From the NCBI GenBank assembly GCA_023014335.1, contig JAECYW010000022.1:620001-684000 (forward strand): a DNA stretch of 64,000 nucleotides. Direction: 5' to 3'. The first letter of the stretch is position 1; each line of letters begins with the position of its first letter. The translations under genes were made by a program, and so were the position numbers. This DNA comes from Galerina marginata (taxonomy: Eukaryota > Basidiomycota > Agaricomycetes > Agaricales > Galerinaceae). The notes under the pieces are model-generated. The model searched no databases. It saw only the letters and a program-made list of their open reading frames with translations, and was not told where the DNA came from. Of the stretch, positions 24,309 to 36,589 are shown piece by piece.

Positions 24309-26422
24309 GAGAGTAGAGGCGCGCTGTGAGCCACCGCTGAGAGGATAAACTGATCGTTCGTTGAATTTCCTTGTCCTTATAAGCTTCCGGTGTGTCCTAA
24401 TTAGTCCTAGAGCAAAGGGTCGTGCCGCAAACTCGACAAAGACTTACGATCGCGATTCCTGAACAAAGATGTGCTCATGTTACAGAGCTAAACCTTAGGC
24501 CTCAGGCCTCAGGTCGCATTGTTTCATCCGATCAGAGTCGGTAAAACAAAGATGACCTTTCGCTATGGCAAGCCGGCAGCCAATGGCGTTCATCTGACCG
24601 TCCAGGAGAAACAGGAATTCCGGAGAACATAAATACAGAGATCAAGACGAAGATGCATACGAGCTCGTCCAACTTTAAGGTTCATATTACAAATCATTTT
24701 GATGGCAACTCGGACATCCCCGTCAGCTATTTTGTGCTTAGTATCCAATTGGTATCGGAAAGATAGAATCCCAACAATGGATGGTTAGGAGCCTGGTATG
24801 TAAACTCAAAACACCTCGTCATCACGATCCTTATAAGTATTAGGAACTGTTATTAGCTGGCTATTCACCCCGGAATACCACGATTATGTAATTAGGCGCA
24901 TTTATTTGATTCCCACTCACTCACTGCCTTGTCACTGCCAGTAATTGTCGATTACTTAAATAATTCCCCGCTTATACGTATACTAGGCTATTCCCTACAC
25001 GGCGGGCAAACAAATGTGCATGAGACGGATGAGAGGCGAACACAAGAACTGAGAAGACAGCGTACAAGCAGACCTCTTGCAAGCCAAAAACAAAGATCAT
25101 TACTGTTATATAGATGTTTTATTGCCTTATTGCATTGTTTACCGGGCGAGGTGCACTGTCGGTCCTCGAGGCGACGTATAACGAAGCAAAAACAGTTTTA
25201 CAGGAATTTTGTATAATTCTTTTTTCTAATCAGGGTCTTCTGAGGGAACTACTTCACGGCGGGGTGTATAAGACATGCAGTGGCTTCGTTTATCCTCCAA
25301 TATCGCCAGAGACAGGAAGGGCGAGAAGCGCGACGCGTTGATGACGGAGGCGCATGGGTTGATCACGCGAGGTGGCTCCCACAGAATTTGTCAGCCACCT
25401 GTTCGAAAAGGCGGACAGGCGGACAGTGTGGAGGAGCGGACTCTCGAAATTCGGAACCTTCTGGGAGTGTCGGCATGGAAGAATAGATGCCGTGGGGTAA
25501 TCGAGTGGGGAGGAATCGAGGTGAATGAAACAAACTGAAAAGGACTGGGAATTGGAAGTGGATCAAAGGAAGGAATGAATGGTGGATGAATACAATAAGG
25601 TTGAAAGAGTGTTTAAACGGTAAGAGAAATACCCGGGGTATAGTTTGTGTTGATGGGCGAACACAGGAGTTGACGAGGATTTGAAATTTCTGAGGCGGTG
25701 GTAAGCGAACTAGAAATGGTTTGTTGATTGGTAAAAGAAAGAAAAGGCGGATAGGCGCGCGTTGAGATAAAAGGCGCTGGTGATGATGCGAATTTTGGTC
25801 GGACAAGTTGAATGTCATGGACGCCGAAAACGGGATAGAACAGTCGACGTTTGATGGGCAGAAGACAGGCGAACTGGAATTTTGCTGGATGAAGAAACTA
25901 GAAAGGAAAAAAGGTGGGAGGAGAAATTAAAGGTGACATTGGACACGAAGCATTCCGTCGGTGATTGCGGAAAGCGATAACTGTTTGTAGTAAAACCGGG
26001 TAAGTTCATTAAGTTCGTAGGGAAAGAGCTTGAGTGACAAAAATAAATCGCAGTTAGAAGCCCCAAGAAGTACGTGGAGGCGGAGTGCAATCTGGAAAAG
26101 ATGAGCAAATTGGATGCGTCCGCAGAACTCGCAGGTTTGCAGTCACGAGCGGCACGAGTCCGTGAATGGTCGAATTGAGAAGGGGAGAGAATGGAGGTGA
26201 CTACGATGGTAAGGTTGGCGAAGAAATGATAACTGCAAGGAGTTCAACGGAGAAGTCCATTGGGCAACCTAGAAAGTCGCAAACAAGCGAGGAGGACGAA
26301 AGTAAGCGCCAAGAGAGAAGAAGCACTGCGAGATGAGAGAATGAGAAAAAGAGACGGCGAGGATGGACAAGAGAGAAAGGAGAAGTAGTGCAGATGACTT
26401 AGGTGCCAAAAGAGGAGAAAGA
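24309..26422. other. Loop of the B/C repeat, right part: no gene recognised
   Basis: Probably holds the promoter of the RING gene on the left. From about 25280 to 26400 the plus strand is purine-rich, so long minus-strand frames such as 25363-25818 are open by composition. No domain, RNA gene or repeat-family match was seen. The edge at 26423 is sharp: repeat sequence begins at CCTTACTGAC. Confidence 0.45.
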
Positions 26423-28634
26423 CCTTACTGACTGTCATACACCCCACAACGTCATAGTCTACGTTCCTTGAAAAGTGGACGCGATATCGGTTACTAAATT
26501 AGAAGATGTAAGGAATACTTCCAACGGCAATAAGCTTGAAGCTATCGAATTAAATTACCGATTGTCCCAAAATTGGAGAGTTCAAGACCTTTCAGCACAT
26601 GATTCGGCGTCCGTCCAATACACAAGTCTGACGAGAGAGAGACATTTAGAAAATGAAAGAAGCGAAAACGAGTTGATCCGACGAACTTCTCAGCCACCCA
26701 GAATTCGGGCAACTTTGGGCAACAAACATAGACAGCCAGACGGCGATACCACGCGCGAGGCATCGCTTTCAGATCAACCGACAAAGCGTAGGCTGAGGTT
26801 CGTGTAATAGGAAAGGCCGAAGTCGAGATTCGTTGTGCACATGTTCAATATCTAGATGATGAAGGATGAAGAACTCTTCGAAAAAGAAAACGACGAAACT
26901 ACCTTACCTTGAGGCTGAGTGTACCAAGGAGAAGAGATATGCTAATCATGAGATCGGTCCATCAAGGCTCAGATGCCGCGCCTAAACATGAAATCGTATA
27001 CATAAGGATGTCAATGTGGCCTGCGAGAAGAGGCCACGAACCTGAAATCCTGTGGATGCTGAAGGCTCAGCCCTAATATTGGCAAGACGACATGCTTGAG
27101 GGCAAGTGGTCAGAGATCCCTTCCTAAAAAAAAAAGGAAAGCAAGACTTAATGGCTGCCCCATCGTTTTCGTGCAATTCGCTCGGCCTTGGATTTGCTTG
27201 CCAACGAACATAGATATCTAGCCCGCAGTACCATGCGTGAGGATATCAAGACGAAGTACGCATCCATCCGTTAAACTTCGAATAGACTTGAAATCCGTGT
27301 ACGAGAACCTCGCCGCCTCATCGTTTTCGTGCAATTCGCTCGGCCTTGGATTTGCTTGCCAACAAACATAGATATCCAGCCCGCAGTACCATGCGTGAGG
27401 ATATCTAGACGAAGTACGCATCCATGCGTTAGACTTCAAATCGACTTGCAATCCGTAGAACCCGGCCCTGGATTTGCCTGCTAACGAACATAGATATCCA
27501 GCCCGCGCAGCGCCTAAACATGAAATCATATACATAAGAATGTCAACGTGACCTGGGAGAAGAGGCCACGAACCTGAAATCCTGTGGATGCTGAAGGCTC
27601 GGTCCTAATATTGGCAAGACGATATGCTTGAGGGCAAGTGGTCAGAGATCCCTTCCTAGAAAAAAAAGGAAAGCTAGACTCACTGGCTGCCCCATCGTAT
27701 TCGTGTAATTCGCTCGGCCTTGGATTTGCTTGCCAACAAACATAGATATCCAACCCGCAGTACCATGCGTGAGGATATCTAGACGAAGTACGCATCCATG
27801 CGTTAGGACTTCGAATAGACTTGCAATCCGTGTACGAGAACCTGGCCGCCTCAACCTGGCCGCCTCATCATTTCCGTGCAATTCGTTCGCTCCCAGTCGG
27901 CCTTGGATTCGCTTGCCAACAAACATAGAGAGGTCAAACATCCATCCCGCAATACCATGCGTGAGGATATCTAGATGAAGTACGCAGCCATGCGTTATAC
28001 TTCCCCCCTTGATTTGACTTGTAAACCGTGCATCAGAATTTAGCCATCAGTGCCGCTGAGCGATGAAGGAATGAAGGAGTGTAGAGTTACTGTTCAAGAG
28101 GAACTTCAAGGAACTTGATGGATTCCGCATCATCCCTAGCGTGTCACGTGTGTCACTCGTCACAATATCTCTCTTGAAAAACTTGAACTTCTCTCTAGAC
28201 TCTAAGTTTACCTGCCATGCGATGGGATCATGGCGTTCGACCCGTCTCTTTTATCCAAATTCAGCCTACTTTCTGGACCTTCGATCTCAATTCCTATCTT
28301 AATTTCGAAACTTCAATTTGGTGTCTCCGAACTTCGACGTCAAGGTCAATGACCTCTTGGTTCGAAGGGTCGGAACCCGCTGGAACGACCGGCCCGGAAG
28401 TTTCCCTCGTGACTGTCATTCATCTTTTGTTCCAGGTCGTGTTCCAGGTCGTGTTCCTCCTGCTTTCATCATCCAAAGGTCGAGGACCATCGAACCATTG
28501 TCATGCCGTTTTAAATTTTGAACTTGGCCATGGACCCTAAACGACCCCCGTGCAACATCAAGAAATCTTTGTCGCTATTTCTTGCCGCCTGGCCATGTAA
28601 CGCCTGGGCGGTCTTGTCTTTGACCCCACTTCGG

Positions 28635-28640
28635 TATATA
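28635..28640 (+). promoter_or_regulatory. TATA box of the tail-anchored-protein gene (copy C)
   Basis: TATATA 59 bp before the ATG at 28699, at the junction of the satellite-derived block and the gene. The mirrored box is at about 16170-16175 for copy B. Confidence 0.4.
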
Positions 28641-28698
28641 TCATGAGCGACTTTTTGCCACTTTCCCTCACTCGCATTTCCCTCATCGGTCTCATATC

Positions 28699-29380
28699 AT
28701 GGACGATACTTTCTTAACGCATCTCATACTTGGCCGTGGCTTCGACAAGAAGCCAGATTCGACGTTATTCAAGAAGGCCATGGAAGAGGTCATTAAACTT
28801 ACGGTCAGTAAACTTCAAAATCATCTGTCCATTATAATACACGATGATAATTACGCATACCCGTAGAAAACGATGAACACCTACCATGTAGAAGTCCAGG
28901 CTGCTGTTCAGAGTGCCGAAGCCGCTTCGCTTATCCGCTCTGATGGTGTCATAAAGCTATTGGCCGTAAGTTGGTGGTCGTTTTGTACAACACTATTCGA
29001 GGATAACACTATAATGTTGTCAGGAACGACTGCTCATGGAGGTTAGATGCCTCGAACACACAGACGAGGACTACCGAGAAATCATCAAACAGTTCCGCTT
29101 TGCCGTCAAGGCAGATTTTATACACCAACCTGAGAGGCTCCGTGACGCCCTCTTAGCAGCGGTAGGCATCCATATCATTTCCAACTAATGCACCTTTTCT
29201 GACTATTGAAGTCAGGCCCAACTTGAGGAGCACGCTAGGGATGGCATGGCTTCCCTAAAGCGAATCACCGACGCCCTCCAGACTTTCACAGATCTTAGGA
29301 AGGACTCTCAAGTCCAAATGATGCTGTGTATCGGGATCACCCTCTTCGCGAGCGTTTTACTTTTCAAGATTCAATTTTGA
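28699..29380 (+). CDS. Tail-anchored helical protein, copy in arm C
   Basis: Exons 28699-28803, 28867-28965, 29024-29161 and 29216-29380 encode 168 residues starting MDDTFLTHLILGRGF and ending KIQF. All introns are phase 0 and 50-63 nt long with good donors and acceptors, and the frame is intact throughout, so it is probably expressed. Residues 25-140 look helical and amphipathic. The C-terminal hydrophobic segment suggests insertion into a membrane with the N-terminus cytosolic. No known family was recognised. The neighbours are only repeat blocks, so the gene travels with the repeat. A second intact copy is in arm B and a broken one at 34180-34720. Confidence 0.75.
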
Positions 29381-29844
29381 TACACGACGATTCAAGTTAT
29401 ACATACATACATACATGGCAACCCATATAATCCTTAATAAATCTATTGATCTGTCGTCTGTTCTTGACCTTCAGAGCCTACTCTCAAACACAATTCTTTC
29501 GTTGGTTAGTTCTCCACTCCTGCACTGCCCTTCAAAGTAAAATTTCCTATCTCTCCAAAAGTCCTTTGGGCTATGGTTGTCGCCCCAACACATAATTCAG
29601 ATAGCGGATTCCTGTTTCTCTTGAGACCTAAGTGACATACAAATCCTCTGACATGCTATGTCACAGACGAATTTATTGACCTCTGTTGTGCAAACCCAGT
29701 TGGTGCCGGCCAGAGAAATTTGGGGGGGAGTGGATGATGCGGTTGGTGGGTTGAAAACGACGAAACGACACATCATGGCGCGCAACCTAGAAACAATAGA
29801 GTTCTTCTTCGAACATATCAGCACTGTTGGCGGAAACGCTGACC

Positions 29845-30127
29845 ATGAATGCTCAGACAGTGCCGCAGAACGATAGAACGGACGGTGAGGCGGTCAACCG
29901 GTCACGTCCGATCGAATTTGAACTAGAATTCGAAACAGAAGAGGCTGGACGACATCAACAAGGTAAGCATACAACATGCAGCGCCACAGTCTACGCGACC
30001 TTGCATTGACTCCGTAGCCCAGAGAAACAATTGCTCAAATTCAAGCGTAGAAAACAATTCCAATGATGAATTGAAGCCAGAAAATCAAATAGTCCGCTTG
30101 ACAAGATTGGAGTTATCGACTTACTGA
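29845..30127 (+). CDS. Hypothetical small acidic protein in repeat arm C
   Basis: Exons 29845-29962 and 30018-30127 would encode 75 residues: an acidic part (FELEFETEEAG) followed by an Asn-rich part (NNCSNSSVENNSND). The 55-nt intron has a GTAAGC donor and a CCGTAG acceptor. A different open frame of 72 residues (29658-29876) overlaps its start, and I cannot decide which, if either, is translated. No homology recognised. Mirror copy at 14683-14965. Confidence 0.28.
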
Positions 30128-33100
30128 TTACCCCAAATTCGTAGAGTCCAATATACAAGTCTGATGAGAGAGACATCAGAATACAAGGAAGCAAAAACGA
30201 GTTGATCTGACGAACTTACCCAACAGCCAAGATGCAGGCACCCTGGGCCAACAAACATAGGCAGCCAGACAGCGATACTTGCCCCGTGATCAACCCACAA
30301 AGCGTACGCGGGATTTATGCGACAGAATGGGCCCCAACACGGTCAACGTCACATCCTGATTCATGGTCGCCGGTAGAAAGTTATGGACGGAATCCATGGA
30401 GTCGCCTTGGAATTCGTAGGCATTACGCCGAGTCACAGAGGAATACATGGGGCGATGAGGCAAGGATGGACATTGGTGGAATGGCAGCAGTTATCTGCCG
30501 AAGGTGTCCAGTACACATATTTCGTGGATGTTTCGGCAATGAGGTTGGCTCGGAATAGGCTACAAATCAATGGAGGCGTAGAATGCAAGAGAGCGATAGT
30601 ACGGAATCCAGATGGATTCCAAGATGTCGAAACGGAAAAAAAGGACGGCGTCGAGTGAATTGTTAGACGGAAGCAATGAACGGCCGGTCATTTACCTAAT
30701 GAAGGGTTCAGAGGATATATGAGAACATAAGTTGCATGCATACAGAACAGAAACGTACATCTTTTCAGTCTGAGCTCATGACCAAACCAGGCAGCTAAAT
30801 CGTCTTTCCATTTGATATGCGACTCGTGAATTGAAACCTTAGGCAAGATACTGGAACAAAAGTGTCAGAAATGGCAGGGAGTAACGGAGCGTTTGATCAG
30901 ACAGACCTTGAGCACTTCTCCAAGCTCTCCTCAGTAAGATCCCCCTTGTATCGTTGAAAGACGAAATTTCAACCAGAGGAATCAACTTAGCACTCGTCAG
31001 GTTTGCGTACAATGAGAACAAAAAAATTAAATCTTACGGGTGCCAATTTTCATTTCATTACATGTCCACGCTGACAGGGTATTACAGGCTTCGAATTCTA
31101 ATATTAATGCCGGTCTTAACGACTTTCTAGTGCATTCTGCGCCAGGTTGGTCTGTCGTTGAACCAACAGAGATAGCACCGCCAGAGGGAGCTCTCGAAGC
31201 GTCTCGAAGCGTGTTGACGACGAAAGGCCCTCGTAAATCTAAATTTAAAGGGCAGCTATGAGAACGTAACAAACGATGCCGACATGGACCAGAGATGTAC
31301 AATACATACACTAAGTAAGACTTGGCGCCGATTGTTGACGACGCTGGCAACCGATCGTCTTCTCTTGGCCTTCATAACGTCTCGACATATTGCCACACTT
31401 GTAATGATAATAAATGTGTCGGAGCCAACACTTCAATCATCCTAACCTAATTCAAAATCATTCTCACAAAATCTGAGGGAGGCTCGACTTACCACACCTC
31501 TGGAATGGATCGAGGAGTTAACAAATCCCAAGGTCGAAGATGAGGAGAATGGAAGAACCATCGAAACTGAAATCCAAACCCTAGCTCTCAAGTGAGAACG
31601 GTGGTCGACACGAGATATGAAATTGGCACACAAACCAGATAAACACCCGACTTTCCATCCGACTTCGCCCGAGATAGCGACGACATGCCTGACAGCATCT
31701 AAACCGAGATACATGAGGAGTCTCTTCAAAATGGAGAAGTTCGGCTTAATAAACTTACCGCCTGTGTAAACCGACTTGGCCCCTGCCTTCAGTGTTGAGT
31801 TCCATAGAACCTGGATAAAAAACATGAGACGTCTGTTTCACAGCCGATTCGATAGCATTACTGACTGTCATACACCTCGCAACGTCACAGTCTACGTTGA
31901 ATTCATATCCCAGAGAATCAACTGCTCTTAAGGAATACTTCCAACGGCAATAAGATTGAAGCTATCGAATTAAATTACCGATTGTCCCAAATTCGGAGAG
32001 TTCAAGATTTTGCAGCACATGATTCGGCGTCCGTCCAATACACAAGTCTGACGAGAGTGAGACATTTAGAAAATGAAAGAGGCGAAAACGAGTTGATCCG
32101 ACGAACTTCTCAGCCACCCAGAATTCGGGCAACACCTTGGGCAACAAACATAGACAGCCAGACGACGATACCACGCGCGAGGCATCGATTTCAGATCAAC
32201 CGACAAAGCGCAGGCTGAGGTTCGTGTAATAGGAAAGGCAGAAGTCGGATTCGTTGTGCACATGTTCAATATCTAGATGATGAAGGATGAAGAACTCTTC
32301 GAAAAAGAAAACGACGAAACTACCTTACCTTGAGGCTGAGTGTACCAAGGAGAAGAGATATGCTGATCATGAGATCCGTCCATCAAGGCTTAGATGCCGC
32401 GCCTAAACATGAAATCGTACGCATAAGGATGTCAATGTGGCCTGCGAGAGAAGGCCACGAACCTGACATCCTGTACATGCAGGAGTCTCGGCCCTAATAT
32501 TGGCAAGACAATATGCTTGAGGGCAATTGGTCAGAGATCCCGTCCTATAGACCTACAGAACACGGACTCACCAACTATCCAAATCAAGGCTCATGAGCAA
32601 GATAAAGTGCCAGCCATATCTTAAGCGATAGGCGACATTTAAGCTGCGAAGACTGTTAATACGAAAGAAATGCAAAAAAAAATAAAGAGGAAAGATAAGA
32701 CTCACTGGCTGCCTCATCGTTTTCTTGGATTTGCTTGGCAACAAACATAGATATCCAGCCCGCAGTACCATGCGTGAGGATATCTAGACGAAGTACGCAT
32801 CCATGCGTTAGACTTCGAATCGACTTGCAATCCGTAGAACCCGGCCCTGGATTTGCCTGCTAACGAACATAGATATCCAGCCCCCGCCGCGCCTAAACAT
32901 GAAATCATATACATCAGAATGTCATCGTGACCTGCGAGAAGAGACCACGAACCTGAAATCCTGTGGATGCTGAAGGCTCGGTCCTAATATTGGCAAGACG
33001 ATATGCTTGAGGGCAAGTGGTCAGAGATCCCCTCCTAAAAGAAAAAGGAAAGCTAGACTCACTGGCTGCCCCATCGTTTTCGTCCAATTCGCTCGGCCTA

Positions 33101-34179
33101 GGATTTGCTTGCCAACAAACATAGATATCCAGCCCGCAATACCATGCGTGAGGATATCTAGACGAAGTACGCATCCATGCGTTAGACTTCGAATAGACTT
33201 GCAATCCTTGTACGAGAACCTGGCCGCCTCATTATTTTCGTGCAATTCGTTCGCTCCCAGTCGGCCTTGGATTCGCTTGCCAACAAACATAGAGAGGTCG
33301 AGGTCAAACATCCATCCCGCAATACCATGCGTGAGGATATCCAGATGAAGTACGCAGCCATGCGTTATACTTCCCCCCTTGATTTGACTTGTAAACCGTG
33401 CATCAGAATCTAGCCATCAGTGCGGCTGAGCGATTAGGGAATGAAGGAGTGTAGAGTGTAGAGTTACTGTTCAAGAGGAACTTGAGATTCCGCATCATCC
33501 GTAGTGTGTCACGTATGTCACTCGTCACAATATCTCTCTTGAGGTACTTCTCTAGACTCTACGTTTACCTGCCATGCGATGAGATCATCGCCTTCGACCC
33601 GTCTCTTTAATCCACTAGTAGCATCTTCGATCTCAATCTCTATCTTAATTTCGAAACTTCAATTCGGTGTACCGTGTCTCCGAACTTCCATTTCAAGTCT
33701 TCAAACTTCAAGCTTCAACTCGACTCTGATTGTCTGATGTCAACTTTGTCCCTAATATCGACTTCAAAAAGCGCTCCGTTCGCTTTAATTTCGTGAGTAC
33801 TGCTATGCAATGACAACTTTCGTTAGTTTAGCTTCGTCTTCACAGGGACAACATCGCTCGTGTTTCGATCGGCCTAATGTGTCTTTTCGGGTTCCTTCCA
33901 TAGTGAACGGTCAATGACCTCCAAGTAAACCCGTGATGGACCCCATCTAGTTTTTAACATCTGACCACATTACCCTATGCCCATTTTTCTCAGCTGCTCG
34001 ACACTTGCCGATCTGTGGGTCGAACAAAAACATCGGGTGTGGAAGGACCTGGTGCTAATCTATGCATTCTTTTTTTACCCACCAGGGAGAATGGTATCGA
34101 GTCTACTCCAATTTTATTCAACCAATAATAAAATATCTCGTTACTGCATTGAACGATTTGTCGCAGGTTTAATACTTGG

Positions 34180-34720
34180 CCATGGGTCCTAAGCGACCAA
34201 TGCACTGTTTGCGCTCACTTTTGTTTTATGGAGGCCGCAACAAGGCTATGGAGGTCATCCAATCGACGGTCAGCAAAGCTTAAGATTGTCCATCTATTAC
34301 AATACTGACACATACATGTAGAAAACAGTCGAAATCTACCCTCTAGAAGTCCAGGCCGCTCTTCAGAGCGTCAAAGCACTTTCCTCCTACTGCTCGGATG
34401 GCATCATCAAACTTTCAATCGTAAGTTGGTGGGGTTTTTATACAAAGTTACTTGACGATAACACGTGGAGGTTAGATGCCTCGAACTTACAGCTGAAGAC
34501 TACCGAGAAATCATCAGTCAGTTCCGCTTTGCCGTCAAGGTGGATTTTTATACACCAACCCAACAGGTCCTCTCAGCGGCGGCCGGGATTCATGTTATCA
34601 CCAATTGAAGCACCTTTGCTGACTGTTGAAGTCAGGCTCAACTTGAGGCGCACGCTAGGGGTGGCATGATTTCCCTAAAGTGAATAACCACTGCCGTCCT
34701 GACTTTCAGAGTGGTACATA
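34180..34720 (+). pseudogene. Decayed copy of the tail-anchored-protein gene
   Basis: Recognisable blocks of all four exons follow in order: GTCCAGGCCGCTCTTCAGAG (exon 2), GAGGTTAGATGCCTCGAAC and ACTACCGAGAAATCATCA (exon 3), and CACGCTAGGGGTGGCATGAT (exon 4). The start region is scrambled, intron boundaries are partly lost, CCCTAAAGTGAATAA introduces a stop, and the membrane-anchor codons are missing. It follows the second satellite block of C just as the intact gene follows the first. Confidence 0.7.
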
Positions 34721-35759
34721 CACCGTGATACATTGTGCATACATACACCTACATGTAATCCTAAAATCTGTTGGCCATTCGACTGGTATATAAGCTAGAG
34801 CATCTGGCCAGGAGCTGCTGGAAACCTAGACAGTGATCATAAGGTTCTTTGTGGCTTTCGCCAGTTTGAACTGATCCCATCGTACAGCGACCGGCGGTAA
34901 GCACTGCCGCAGGAAGAGTGTCAGTCATCCTCTACATGCCACACATGCCACACAGCCGAAGAGGACTGGAAGGTCGAGTCACCCAAGCCCAAGGCCGAAA
35001 AGTGGAGATGGCTGAGAAATGTATAGGCGAGCAAAGTTTTGAGGTGACTTGATCATGAAATAGTAGGTGGGGGCAGAGGAGGAGGACGATTAAGCGCTGG
35101 CTGTTCATAATTGTTGGGTGAACGACCACTGGTAGTTGTACTGGGTTAATCAGTTTAGAAAGAGATATGTTGATAAAACTTGCCTTTCTGACGCGCTGTA
35201 GATCAGACTATGTATAGGATGCGATCAGCATGCTAAACGAAAGAAACGTACACACATACGAGTTTGATCCGTTTTTCTGCTTCATATCGTCCTGAATTTA
35301 CAAGGCATTCGGAAGTTCGGTAATTATTAAGAGGCTCGTCTAGGGTGGTAATGCTGAATGGTTAAAGTTAACATCCGTGCCTGGGAGGCGAGGCTGGGAG
35401 ACGAGAGAGAGCTAAATACTTACATTCACGACAGGTCAATTATTGGGCTAGATAAGCTGGGATTGTAGGATAAAGCCGGTGCTGTAAAGATTAGAAGATC
35501 AGCACGATATGTTACTTTCAAGTAGGTCGCGTTGCCTGTAGCCCCGCAAACATTAAGAGAGCGTGTAGATATATCTGGTCCCAGTTGAAGGATGTTCAGG
35601 GATAAGACGACGATATCCCAATTGGTACGAGACTAGTTCTGAGATCGGTAGGTTACGTGCAAAAAATTGGCGAGATAATCACCTCAAAACGAAGCTGAGA
35701 ATTCCTGCCTCGATCACTAAGTTATGCCCAACCAATCGATAGATAGTGAGACACGGAGT
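34721..35759. other. Intergenic, nothing recognised
   Basis: About 1 kb between the repeat-derived pseudogene and a small spliced frame. Short open frames only; no domain, RNA gene or repeat-family match was seen. Confidence 0.4.
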
Positions 35760-36026
35760 CTAAATTCTTGCGATGAATCCACCTTTTACGCGGTTCCCAT
35801 TATTGATAGAACGCTGGAGGGCGTGTGCGGACTCGGAGACTCTGATGGAATCATGACGTTCGTCAAGAAAACGCCGGCATGAGAAGTAACACCTTAAGAT
35901 TCGGCAACGAGATCGATAGTTGGTATTGCTATTGGCGGACTTAAGGACTTACCAGCGCATATACCACAGCGAGGCGACGCGGTCAGCGGCATCGGCTATC
36001 TGTTTCTGTTTGTCGTCGGCGTCCAT
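35760..36026 (-). CDS. Small spliced hypothetical protein (68 aa)
   Basis: Exons 35953-36026 and 35760-35892 are joined by a 60-nt intron (GTAAGTCC to CTTAAG). The peptide starts MDADDKQKQIADAADRVASL and contains LWYMRWCYFSCRRFLDER. The splice keeps the frame open through 133 nt to a TAG. Upstream GC-rich sequence (36030-36460, minus strand) contains further exon-like stretches with donors and acceptors (for example VISEMQAQDAARQ), so the real gene may be longer. Not recognised. Confidence 0.35.
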
Positions 36027-36589
36027 CCATCCACCTTATCGTTGCCGTCCTGGGTCCTGGGTCCTGGATCCCGGATCCTCCCAGTCGAGTCAGCCAGTGA
36101 CAGCGCGGATACGGTCAGTAAGGCACGAGCTGCAAGGCGGGCGGCGAAACATAGGGCTGTTAGAGAAAGGTCGGGAGGTCGGAGGTCGAGGTGCGGGAAT
36201 GCCGGTCTTTGATTATTCCACTCGTTGTCGTTCGCTTCGTATCGTAACGTGCACCTCGTTTGTCGAGCTGCGTCCTGGGCCTGCATCTCCGAGATGACCT
36301 GGTGTGGAAGAGGGCAAAAGAGGGTCGGATTAGCTCCCGCGGCATCGACGTTCAGAGGCTTATGCTCGGACGTACCTTGCTCGTCGTCGACTCGACCTGT
36401 GTGCCCCAAGCCGCGGCGCCACAAGATATGAAGCTGTAGGTGATGCTGCAGTAGCAACGGTGCCGCTGCTCATTGTTGAGGTGCCCAATTTGCAGGCGTC
36501 TAGTGCGGGCTCCTGGTTGGCGTTACTCAAGCCTAATGGACCCAGCGTCGCTGCTACACCTATTCAAAAACATCCTGAAAATATGTAAG

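Larger units (their letters stand above)
26423..33995 (+). repeat. Long repeat family, copy C (right arm of the large inverted repeat)
   Basis: Mirror of 10646-18544. Order: satellite block (26423-28340), tail-anchored-protein gene (28340-29400), middle block (29400-31440), second satellite block (31440-33995). At 33995 (TTTCTCAGCT) it departs from A and B and runs into a decayed second copy of the same gene. C lacks one 158-bp unit present in B. Its 5' boundary at 26423 is sharp, whereas B continues beyond the equivalent point into diverged family sequence. Confidence 0.92.

Noticed and set aside
25363..25818. 151-codon minus-strand frame
   Set aside because: The plus strand is purine-rich here, so the minus strand gives a Leu/Phe/Pro/Ser frame by composition. 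No domain is seen.
1..33995. LTR retrotransposon, LINE or classical DNA transposon as identity of the repeat family
   Set aside because: No reverse transcriptase, integrase, RNase H, transposase or Rep/helicase text was found in any frame, and no consistent terminal repeats were defined, so I leave the element unclassified.
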